Part shown: positions 56,925-64,000 of the stretch, in pieces | Layout: the number at the start of each line of letters is the position of its first letter | Position numbering within the stretch: the stretch's first letter is position 1 | Assembly: GCF_008693075.1 (NCBI RefSeq) | Contig: NZ_VXKJ01000043.1 | Coordinates: 310,001 to 374,000, forward strand | Length of the DNA: 64,000 bases | From: Corynebacterium phocae | Lineage (GTDB): Bacteria; Actinomycetota; Actinomycetes; Mycobacteriales; Mycobacteriaceae | Direction of reading: 5' to 3' | Notes under the pieces: generated by a model | What the model was told of the DNA's origin: nothing | Seen by the model: only the letters and a program-made list of their open reading frames with translations | Databases searched by the model: none | Translations under genes and position numbers: made by a program

Positions 56925-57749
56925 ATGACTAAGGACTCCGGCTACCTGACCCCGCAGAAAAAGATCCGTATTGCTGACTTAAAAGCCCTCAAGGGTGAGC
57001 GCCCGTGGGCCATGCTCACGGCGTATGACTACCCTACGGCCAAGGCGTTTTCCGCCGCGGACGTGGAGTGTCTCCTGGTGGGTGATTCTGCCGCCAACGT
57101 GGTCTTCGGCTATGACTCCACTACGCGTATCAGCTTGGATGAGATGGCGTACCTGGCCGCAGCCGTAGTCCGCGGTGCCGGCAACGCACTGGTAGTGGCG
57201 GATCTGCCCTTCGGCACGTATGAGGCCTCCGATTCCCAGTGTGTTGCCACCGCTACCCAGCTTATCCACCGGAGTGGAGCGCACGTGGTCAAACTTGAGG
57301 GTGGGCGCCGCATGGCCCCGCGTATCAAGGCACTTAAGGACGCGGGTCTGGCCGTGTGCGCGCACGTCGGGTTTACGCCCCAGTCGGTGGATAATCTCTC
57401 AGGCTTCAAGGTCCAAGGGCGTGCCGATGCCGCCCAAACCGTCCGTGATGACGTCCGCGCCGTCGTAGAGGCCGGCGCTGACATGGTGGTCTTCGAAATG
57501 GTTCCGGCGGAGCTGGCCACGGAGATAACAGAGTCCTGTCCGGTGCCCACCGTAGGCATTGGTGCCGGCGCGGGCACTGACGCGCAGGTACTGGTCTGGC
57601 ATGACATGGCCACCATGTTCCCGGGCGGCCACCGCCCAAAGTTCGTCCGCGCCTTCGGCCAGGTGGGCCAGGCGCTCACCCAAGCTGCGGCAGACTACAA
57701 GAAGGCCGTCGTAGAAGGCGACTTCCCGGGCAAAGATGAGATTTTCTAA
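56925..57749 (+). CDS. panB: 3-methyl-2-oxobutanoate hydroxymethyltransferase
   Basis: First step of pantothenate synthesis, adding a hydroxymethyl group from 5,10-methylene-THF. The 274 residues carry TAYDYPTAKAFSAADVECLLVGDS (in parts) near 32-54, LPFGTYEASD, HVVKLEGGRRM, GFTPQSV and IGIGAGAGTDAQVLVWHDM. TATAGT lies ten bases before the ATG. In C. glutamicum panB and panC form one operon; here panC is 2.3 kb away on the opposite strand. Confidence 0.97.
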   Translation: MTKDSGYLTPQKKIRIADLKALKGERPWAMLTAYDYPTAKAFSAADVECLLVGDSAANVVFGYDSTTRISLDEMAYLAAAVVRGAGNALVVADLPFGTYEASDSQCVATATQLIHRSGAHVVKLEGGRRMAPRIKALKDAGLAVCAHVGFTPQSVDNLSGFKVQGRADAAQTVRDDVRAVVEAGADMVVFEMVPAELATEITESCPVPTVGIGAGAGTDAQVLVWHDMATMFPGGHRPKFVRAFGQVGQALTQAAADYKKAVVEGDFPGKDEIF

Positions 57750-57934
57750 ACAAACGCACAAATCATAGGCCCACCACAGCAAGGCTTATGGAATAGTTCC
57801 GTCCAAAACGGTGCCTGGGTAGCATTCCAGAGACGGCTCAGACCACGATTTTGCTTACCCTACTGGTGGTTCGTCTGGCTTCTTGTTCGCTGCTTTTGGT
57901 ATAACCGCCTCCAGAAGACTCCGCTTTCCGAAGA

Positions 57935-57990
57935 GGGCCCTGCTGCGGTGCCATATCCTAAATTTGGGAGGTTCACTCACAGCAGGGCCC
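57935..57990 (-). terminator. Long inverted repeat after the secreted paralog 2 gene
   Basis: GGGCCCTGCTG (57935-57945) pairs perfectly with CAGCAGGGCCC (57980-57990) across 34 bases. It is next to the stop of the 58006 gene and may terminate it, though there is no clear T run. The rest of 57750-57934 holds no gene. Confidence 0.45.
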
Positions 57991-58005
57991 AGCGTTCAGC
58001 TTTTG

Positions 58006-58746
58006 TCACTTTAAGAAGAAGGCTGGAACAACTGCTTTAGCTTGCGGTGGGAGCATTGGTGCCAGGAAATGAAGGCCTGCGGCCAACAGGGCTAGCACTG
58101 CGGTCACTGCTCCACCCGCGATAAGGGCGATACCGGTGGCATTGGGTTTGCCGTCTGCGGAGGACAAATCAGAACCAGTGGCGCTTGGCTTGTGGCCTGG
58201 GGTTGGCTCAGCGGGGTCGGCGGGGCTGGGCGCAGGTGAGGCCGGGTCGGCGGGCTTGGGCGCAGGTGAGGCCGGGTCGGCGGGCTTGGGCGCAGGTGAG
58301 GCCGGGTCGGCGGGGCTGGCTTGAACAGCGGTACACTTGCGCACTGCATCGTCCTTTATCGTGATGAAAGCGTCAAGCGGCTTGTAGATCTTTAGCAACT
58401 CCTGCGCATAAACACGACTTTCTTCATCGTTGTCTTCCTTGGCAAGTTCCTCGTTGAGCACAGCGATTTGAGCTTTGACGGCTTCGCGTTGCTTGGCCAA
58501 GAACTCCTTTTCCGCGTCAATCTTTGACAGCTCCAGGTCGGGGTTGACTATGTCTGCTACTGTTTCCTTCCGGTCGTCGGAGGTGGCAGTTTCCTGGAGC
58601 TCTTTGATGAGCCCGGCTTCCTTAGCGTCATAGGACAGGGTGCACTTGTCTCCTGCAATGTGAACCTCAGCCGCACTGGCGGGGGCGGCAACCGTGGCGG
58701 ATAAAGCGGTGGCTGCAGCCGCCGCGGCGATATAACGTTTAACCAT
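58006..58746 (-). CDS. Secreted/membrane-anchored protein, paralog 2, unknown family
   Basis: 246 residues. Signal peptide 1-25 (cleavage near ASA-AEV). Helical domain with Cys35 (AGDKCTLSY) and Cys138. Then four PADPASPAP-like decamers (about 144-183) act as a stalk. GSDLSSADGKPNATGIA leads to a C-terminal membrane helix (about 205-226). The plan and two cysteines equal the 52008-52664 protein, which lacks the decamer stalk. The stalk probably varies in copy number. Function unknown; extracellular exposure is likely. Confidence 0.75.
   Translation of the reverse strand: MVKRYIAAAAAATALSATVAAPASAAEVHIAGDKCTLSYDAKEAGLIKELQETATSDDRKETVADIVNPDLELSKIDAEKEFLAKQREAVKAQIAVLNEELAKEDNDEESRVYAQELLKIYKPLDAFITIKDDAVRKCTAVQASPADPASPAPKPADPASPAPKPADPASPAPSPADPAEPTPGHKPSATGSDLSSADGKPNATGIALIAGGAVTAVLALLAAGLHFLAPMLPPQAKAVVPAFFLK
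58210..58320. repeat. In-frame 30-bp tandem repeat encoding a Pro-rich stalk
   Basis: Three 30-bp units (58231, 58261, 58291) plus a partial unit before them. The repeat CGCAGGTGAGGCCGGGTCGG is shared by all. The 30-bp length keeps the reading frame, so copy-number changes only lengthen or shorten the stalk of the secreted protein. Confidence 0.85.
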
Positions 58747-59078
58747 GGGGTACTCCTTCGAGGGAAGATTTTGGCAGGCTCAGATATCTAAACAACTGAG
58801 CAAAAGCACACTACGTTTACTGGAATCAAACTTACTGCACCCCCTCACAGTCAGTTAAAAACGCTGGTAGCAAGGACTAATCCCTAACGCGGCTGGGCTT
58901 GCCAGAAATCCACCATCTGTTTCCCCACCAGAGACAGGGGTGACCCTCTACCCAGAATTACCCGGCCAACGGCGTCCAAAGCCCTACCAAAAACTGGACC
59001 GCTCCAACCAACCTCCTGGAACAATTTAATGTCGATTGCCAGCCTCATGCCGCCTGCCTTTCCCTCCGGTGAAAGTCC
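58747..59078. other. Intergenic region without supported gene
   Basis: 332 bp upstream of the secreted paralog 2 gene. It probably contains that gene's promoter. No open frame with coding character, repeat or RNA structure was evident. Confidence 0.5.
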
Positions 59079-59531
59079 TTAGTCAGCACTCGCAGCGTGG
59101 ATACCGCTGTAGTACTCCTGCATGACGTCAAGGCTCACTTTGCTACCGGATTTCGCCCCTTCGGGCACGCCCTCCCGGGCTTCACGCCACGGACGCTCGC
59201 TGTGCGAAAGGTCGCTCAATTGCTGACCCGATAAATCGGCGTAGGCACCAAGCACTACATCAATTGTTTCACGTTCAGCGTCGGTCAGGCAGCTGGAATC
59301 ACCTTTGAACATGTCGGGGTGCGCGGTGAAGAAACCGCGGTGAAGGTCGTACAAATCTGGAATCACCGGCCCGTTTGCCCAAGCCTCGATCGGGGAAACG
59401 AACAAAGGCTTTTCGTCCCAAACCAAGCTCCAGGCTTGTGAGTAGTACACGAGCTTCTGCAACTTGAGGGTGCTGATTGTGCCTTGTTGGCGCTCTACGA
59501 TGTACTTCGCTACGTCAGAAACACTGGCCAC
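59079..59531 (-). CDS. Panacea-domain (DUF4065/SocA-like) protein
   Basis: 150 residues from a GTG at 59531, chosen because GGGGAGGAAGG lies five bases before it. The core SVSDVAKYIVERQQGTISTL, KLQKLVYYSQAW, LFVSPIEAWANGPVIPDLY and SHSERPWREARE is the Panacea/SocA fold found in many antitoxins and in phage-encoded proteins. The usual partner toxin gene is not adjacent: 58747-59078 is empty and the next plus-strand coding is a pseudogene. It may be an orphan antitoxin or act in trans. Confidence 0.88.
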   Translation of the reverse strand: MASVSDVAKYIVERQQGTISTLKLQKLVYYSQAWSLVWDEKPLFVSPIEAWANGPVIPDLYDLHRGFFTAHPDMFKGDSSCLTDAERETIDVVLGAYADLSGQQLSDLSHSERPWREAREGVPEGAKSGSKVSLDVMQEYYSGIHAASAD

Positions 59532-59751
59532 GAGTACCTTCCTCCCCTTTGAACCCTGGCTATTCACAACCCTTTGCCGTCTATTATCGCCGAACCACCC
59601 TTTGACTGCTAGCTGCACGATGGGCATCGATATTCCCAACCCAATTTTAGGCGCGGACATGGGAAAACCGCCCGGGCGCACCACCCCCGTTTATAGTGAG
59701 TCCGCAGCCCAGGGAGTTCCACAGAGTGGCTCGCCTTGTTACGTTGGCCGC

Positions 59752-59994
59752 ATGGATGAAAAGACACCACGGCCAGGCACCGGCGCCGGGGCAAAGGCTC
59801 CCAGCAACACAGCCGATGTCCAAGGGCAGGAAAAGCCCGGCCTAAATACAACCGAAACCTGTTTGGAGGCAGCCTACCAGCGCGTAGCTGCTGAACTCTC
59901 CTAGGAAGATTACGCCTTCGCCACGGCCGTGCGCGCTCGTCGCCGCGCCCGGGAGCGCAGACGTCATCACCGGAGCAATACCAGCGGTGTCTAA
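59752..59994 (+). pseudogene. Small protein gene broken by in-frame TAG
   Basis: From an ATG at 59752 the frame encodes 50 residues (MDEKTPRPGTG to AYQRVAAELS) and a TAG at 59902. It then continues in the same frame for 29 more codons, EDYAFATAVRARRRARERRR..., to TAA at 59992. G/C-rich third positions persist through the TAG, so it was probably once a single gene of about 80 residues. Function unknown. Its tail is very basic. The start is uncertain. Confidence 0.45.
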
Positions 59995-60018
59995 CGTACT
60001 GGGGACTAAGCCCGCGTG

Positions 60019-60846
60019 CTACAACTGCTCCACAAACACCGCCCGGTTATCCAGCAGCCGCGGCTTGCCCACCTGGGCGGCAATGAGCAGGCGGTTCTCC
60101 CCCACCTGCGGCTCGCCCAAGTCTGGGGAACGCAGTTCCAGGTAGTCCAGCTTGGCTGCCGGCTCCGCCGCAATGCGTTCCCGCGCCGCCGCCAGAATCT
60201 CGTCTACGCTAGTGTGCTCAGCGCCTGCCGCCAGGGCCTCGGACAGAGCCACCGCCTGGGCGGCTTCATCTGCACTCAGGTACTTGTTCCGGGAGCTCAT
60301 GGCCAAGCCGGAATCCTCGCGCACAATCGGACCACCAATGATTTCCACCTCCATGTTGAGGTCTTCTACCATCTGCCTAATGAGCACCAACTGCTGGTAG
60401 TCCTTCTCCCCAAAAATGGCGTGGGTGGGCCGGGTGATGTTAAACAGCTTGTTGACCACCGTGAGCACGCCCGCAAAGTGCGTGGGCCTAGATCCGCCCT
60501 CCAGCGTTTGCCCGGCTGGGCCGGGGTGAATGACCGTGCGAGTACCGTGCGGGTAGATCTCCGAGGTCCGCGGGATGAACACGTAGTCCACGCCCAGCTC
60601 GCTTAACTTGCCGATGTCCTCTTCCACCGTCCGCGGATAAGCCTCCAGGTCCTCGCCTTCCGCAAATTGCAGCGGGTTGACGAAGATGGTGGCCATCACC
60701 GTGGCACCGGGAATCTCTAGTCCGCGGGCGGCTAGGCTCAGGTGGCCTGCGTGCAGCGCCCCCATGGTGGGTACTAAAACAAAGGGCCCGGTGTGGCCTG
60801 CGCGGTGCGCGCGCACCTCCGCAATCGTGCGTAGAACAGTAGTCAT
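60019..60846 (-). CDS. panC: Pantothenate synthetase
   Basis: ATP-dependent condensation of pantoate with beta-alanine. 275 residues from the ATG at 60846, which has AAGGAG six bases upstream. PTMGALHAGHLSLA holds the HIGH-type nucleotide motif. ATIFVNPLQFAEGEDLEAYPRT (in parts), GVLTVVNKLFNITRPTHAIFG, EKDYQQL and SRNKYLS follow in order. A longer frame to 60915 was rejected. It faces panB and is probably cotranscribed with the small gene at 60984-61202. Confidence 0.97.
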   Translation of the reverse strand: MTTVLRTIAEVRAHRAGHTGPFVLVPTMGALHAGHLSLAARGLEIPGATVMATIFVNPLQFAEGEDLEAYPRTVEEDIGKLSELGVDYVFIPRTSEIYPHGTRTVIHPGPAGQTLEGGSRPTHFAGVLTVVNKLFNITRPTHAIFGEKDYQQLVLIRQMVEDLNMEVEIIGGPIVREDSGLAMSSRNKYLSADEAAQAVALSEALAAGAEHTSVDEILAAARERIAAEPAAKLDYLELRSPDLGEPQVGENRLLIAAQVGKPRLLDNRAVFVEQL

Positions 60847-60983
60847 TGACATCTCCTTTTCAACGGAGATAATCCTAGTGTCCACCGGCCCAGCCCGGTT
60901 ATTTGACCACGACAAAAATTCAGCCAGCTAGGAGCTCACCCAGCTGGTTTGTTGAAAGTTATTCGGCTCTTGCCCGCAGGGAG

Positions 60984-61202
60984 TTACTTGCTATCCCCAA
61001 GCTCGCGGTTGACGGTCTCAGCGCCAAGGCGCACCAGGATAGCCAGGGCTTCTTTCTCAGTGAGCTGATCGGAGACTTCACCGATAACCTTTCCAAGGGC
61101 CTTGTGCTCAGCAGAGCCGGGCAGGGTCAGCCTTTCGACCAAGCGGAGCTCATCCATTTCGAGGGGAACACTTTTGACTGCATGATAATGGGAGGAAGAC
61201 AT
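60984..61202 (-). CDS. Small conserved hypothetical protein
   Basis: 72 residues: MSSSHYHAVKSVPLEMDELR, LVERLTLPGSAEHKALGKVI, SDQLTEKEALAILVRLGAET, ending NRELGDSK. Predicted mostly helical, soluble and charged, with no Cys. TAAACT lies seven bases before the ATG, so it is probably leaderless, the same pattern as in confirmed genes around it. 137 bp separate it from panC. I do not recognise the family. Confidence 0.65.
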   Translation of the reverse strand: MSSSHYHAVKSVPLEMDELRLVERLTLPGSAEHKALGKVIGEVSDQLTEKEALAILVRLGAETVNRELGDSK

Positions 61203-61358
61203 GCCCCATAGTTTAGCGTTTCGCCCTCAATTTTAGAAAGCCAATTCTTATGCAATTGCTTACACCGGCCCGGCCTTGCGCACTAGCTCCCCGACACCGG
61301 GCAGTTGTGACCGCGCTAACTCACGTGCTAACGCTCCCTAATCCCCGACTACCCCGGC

Positions 61359-61667
61359 TTACTGAGAGATCCAGCCCACTCCCATCCATGGGATGGGGCG
61401 GACTGAACGATTGCTATGAATCTTATACCCTGGACGCCTAACCGCACAACAGGCACATACCACTTCCGCACCTTCGCGCCGTTTGAGCGTGAACTGTGGT
61501 GCCCGCCTCCGTGTTCCAGATGGCCAATAAGCTCCCGGCCGGTCAACACCGGGGTAGCCGTGGATTTGGTCAATCCATTCCGGTGGCACGGCGCCAAGTC
61601 CCCACTTAGCACCAAGCAATTTGCCGGCAATGGCCGCGACGGTACCGGTGTTCCCGCCGCCGCGCAC
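61359..61667 (-). pseudogene. C-terminal remnant of ADP-ribosylglycohydrolase
   Basis: The frame contains GGGNTGTVAAIAGKLLGAKWG, LGAVPPEWIDQIHGYPGVD, which resembles the C-terminal end of DraG-type ADP-ribosylglycohydrolases (GGDTDTVAAIAG...). The metal-ligand aspartates are Asn and Gly here. Only about the last quarter remains, and no start belongs to it. It is joined at its 5' side to a truncated ABC transporter gene, see the next entry. Confidence 0.6.
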
Positions 61668-62149
61668 ACCAGCACGCCCAGCGGCACCACCACAGCGGAT
61701 ATCACCGGCGCGGTGGTGTGGGCAAAAAATGTCTCAATCTGCCCGATATCGCGCGTGAGCCGGGTGAGCATATCTCCTGTCCCCACGGCCTTTTCCCCCG
61801 TGCGCGCACTAATAGCCGGCGCCTGCGGGAAGATATCCCTAAAGACCCGAATGCGAATTAACTCCAGGGACTTAAACGCCACCAGGTGACCACAGAAGTG
61901 CTCCAGGTAACGCAGGAAGGCCTTGACCACTGCGGTCAGCACCATCACGGCCAACACCGGCACCAGCGCCCACTTACCGCTTAGAATCGCGTACGCCGGT
62001 ACCACGAAAAGCACAATGCCCAGCACCTGGTTCAAAATCCGGAGCGCCGTGGACCAAGCCAGGGGCACCAACACCGGACGGGTGATCCCCAGCACCCACT
62101 CCACCACGGCCCGCGTACTAACTGAACCAACAGAACTCACAGAACTCAC
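61655..62149 (-). pseudogene. Truncated ABC exporter half, membrane domain only
   Basis: The first 165 residues are a normal ABC exporter membrane domain: GITRPVLVPLAWSTALRILN, YLEHFCGHLVAFKSLELIR, ISARTGEKAVGTGDML, TRLTRDIGQIETFFAHTTAP. The frame then enters unrelated sequence at about 61660 and has no ATPase domain (Walker A, signature and Walker B missing). A deletion has fused it to the glycohydrolase tail. Start overlaps the stop of the partner gene (ATGA at 62146-62149), so they were once a heterodimeric exporter operon. Confidence 0.75.
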
Positions 62150-63771
62150 AGCACCTCCCCCGTAACGTCCACAATCTTTCCGCCCTCAACGTGCAGCACC
62201 CTGTCCATATGCTCCACAGCGCCGGCCCGGTGCGTGGCCATAATCACCGTGAATTCCCGCCCTAAGTCCCCGATGGCGCTTAAAATCTCGCTCTCCGATC
62301 TCAAGTCCACGTTCGCGGTGGGCTCATCCAACAAGATGACCGGCCGGCCGGACACCACCGCCCGCGCCAGGGAAATCCTTTGTGCCTGTCCGCCGGATAG
62401 CCCCAGCCCCTGCTCCCCCAGCTGGGTGTCAAGGCCTGCTGGCAGGGCACGAACTTCATCGGCCACACGCGCCCGCTCGAGTGCCTGCCACAGCTCCGCG
62501 TCCGTAGCCTCCGGCCTGGCCAAGCGCAGGTTATCTGCAATAGTCCCGCTAAACAGCCACGTGGATTGCCGCACTACCGCCGATACCCCCACCGCCACCG
62601 TCCCCGAATCCGGCACTAGCTCCCCCTGCAGCAGCGCCAACAGCGTGGACTTGCCCTGTCCGGAACGGCCCACAATAGCCACCCGCGCACCGCGGGCCAC
62701 AGTAAAGCTGACCCCATCAAAAATGGGTTTGTCATAGCCAAAGCGCAGGTCACGGACCACCACCGCCGGATCAGCCGACTCCGGCACATCAACCGAATCA
62801 TCCGAACTAGAAGCCCGCGCACCGCGCAAGAACCCAAAGATACCGCGCTGGCTGCCCAGCCCTCCCATGCCGATGTAGAAAAACGCCCCCACCTGGTCCA
62901 TGGGCTCCAGCAGCAAAATACTCAACCCCAGGAGCATAATCCCCTGGCCTTCACTCAACGTGCCCGCGCGCACCCCATGGATGGCAAGCCCCGCCGCCAC
63001 GGTTACCAACGCCACGCTAAACGTCACGTCAATGACAAACAAAATCAACTGGTTGCTCTATAACAACCGCATAATGTCCAATCGGTTGCGCTCCCCGGCG
63101 GCCTCCAACTCATCCGCTTTGCCCTCCGCCACGCCCAACAGCCGCAGCGTCACCAAAGACTGCAAGGACTCCATGTAGCCTGCCGCCAAGTCCTTGCGCG
63201 CGTCCTGGGTATCAGAAGAAACTCTTGACGCCACTTTCCTAAACCCGCCCACTAGCAGCGGGACCATAGGCAGCATGACTAGCAACACCAGCGCGAAATC
63301 CCCCGATACACACAGCGCCACCGCAGCAATGACCAGCAGCGGCGCCGTCAAAGACGCCACCAACTGGGAAACAAACCTCGCCCTAAAGGCCATCATCTTC
63401 TCTGCCGCCTCAGTGGATAAAGCCACCACCGCACCAGTACTGGTCCGCGCCGACCTAGCCGGCCCCGCCTTAAACACCGCCCCCAACAGCCGATGCCGCA
63501 CCAGCGACTCCTCACGCACCTCACCCCGCGCCAACAGCCACCCGCGCAACCACAACGCCACCGCAACAACCACCGGCCCTACCAGCACCGGCCCCAACCC
63601 CGGCCGCTGCGGATACGCGTCAACAATGCGCCCCGCACCATAAATACTCAGGCACATCCCCACCACCGCCACGAGGTAGAGCACCACCCCCAGGGCAATA
63701 GACTTCCTAGCCCCTGCACCCAACACATAAGGCACCGGCGGTTTGTCCTTGTTGCGCTGCAATAGCTTCAT
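62146..63771 (-). pseudogene. ABC exporter half interrupted by an in-frame TAG
   Basis: Full frame 541 codons, 63771 to 62146, with an in-frame TAG at 63058-63060. Membrane domain before (LGVVLYLVAVVGMCLSIYGA, GRIVDAYPQRP) and after (NQLILFVIDVTFSV) the stop. The ATPase with GRSGQGKSTLL, LSGGQAQR, VILLDEPTANVD and the ATHRAG loop is intact. TAGGCT lies six bases before the ATG. The layout matches CydC/CydD-like exporters. As TAG is a normal stop here, I call it a pseudogene; a separate restart for the C-half at 63048 is possible but would lack half of the membrane domain. Confidence 0.75.
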
Positions 63772-63872
63772 AGGGCCAGCCTAGTCTTGCCAAGTAGCGT
63801 CCACAATGGGGCGGAAGCCGTAGTCCTTAGGGTGTAATACCTGCCGGACCAAGCTTCTCATCTTCTTGCGGA

Positions 63873-64000
63873 CTAAAGGGCGTTGCTAACGGGGCTAGCG
63901 AAAGCCTTGAGATCGTCCCATGAATCGGCATCTTTGATATTTTGCTCGTAGGCAATGAGATAACCCCATTTCTGCCCCTCGTAGGCCTTTTCAGCAGCTA
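63873..64000 (-). CDS. Partial hypothetical protein, cut by window end
   Basis: The last 42 codons, ending AYEQNIKDADSWDDLKAFASPVSNAL then TAG. Continuous frame to base 64000. No family recognised from this short tail. It lies on the minus strand and ends 101 bp before the ABC pseudogene start region. Confidence 0.45.
   Translation of the reverse strand, partial: AAEKAYEGQKWGYLIAYEQNIKDADSWDDLKAFASPVSNAL

Noticed and set aside
57842-57990. Possible insertion-sequence end or transposase tail near the 11-bp inverted repeat
   Set aside because: The long-loop inverted repeat is next to a gene stop and no transposase motif or target duplication could be seen.

Overview
The window is a chromosomal segment of a Corynebacterium species. 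The evidence is the protein content and the gene order. Rpf2 has DUF348, G5 and Rpf domains. AmtR is clearly recognisable. There is a BetP-like carrier pair, a PMT mannosyltransferase, and the blocks mprA-mprB-pepD-moaB and galU-glp-rimJ-glpR, which match the mycobacterial and corynebacterial arrangement. Many genes start directly after a TAnnnT -10 hexamer, i.e. they look leaderless, as is common in this genus. I saw no rRNA, tRNA, CRISPR array or complete insertion sequence.

Layout. 1-5.3 kb (mostly minus): end of an AztD-like zinc chaperone, ispE, rsmA, rpf2, tatD. 5.3-11.6 kb: a GNAT acetyltransferase, metG, and two tandem BetP-type osmolyte carriers. 11.9-17.1 kb: rsmI divergent from pmt, a ZAS-type membrane protein with DoxX, and an ogt-tag alkylation-repair pair. 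17.2-21.8 kb: the division-linked cluster glpR, rimJ, glp (MoeA/gephyrin-like), galU. 21.8-28.6 kb: 5-formyl-THF cyclo-ligase, a SAF protein and mscL on plus; moaB-like, pepD and mprBA on minus. 29-31.2 kb: divergent cysteine-poor ribosomal protein genes (L32, L31B / L28, L33, S14, S18). 31.4-36.4 kb: DUF294 protein, amtR, a Pro/Gln-rich membrane protein, purH, purN. 36.4-45 kb: polytopic membrane protein, two M23 peptidases flanking a PadR-controlled ABC/FtsX exporter. 45-51.4 kb: pcrA, chorismate mutase, Na+/H+ antiporter-type protein, pgi. 51.5-64 kb is more accessory: YccF, two paralogous secreted proteins of unknown function, Nei, a glycine-rich PPE/ESX-like protein coupled to a DUF3558 lipoprotein, panB and panC separated and convergent, a Panacea-domain protein, and a decayed ABC exporter locus fused to an ADP-ribosylglycohydrolase remnant.

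Themes. (1) The same 11-bp-period GTAACAA direct repeat lies upstream of rpf2, of one BCCT carrier and of both M23 peptidases. This is the kind of gene set controlled by MtrA in C. glutamicum, so envelope remodelling and osmoprotection appear co-regulated. (2) The right end carries three decay signatures within 5 kb: two in-frame TAG stops and one deletion fusion. (3) The least described parts are the two secreted paralogs and the glycine-rich protein/lipoprotein pair around 52-59 kb, which could be a surface or secretion system specific to the lineage.
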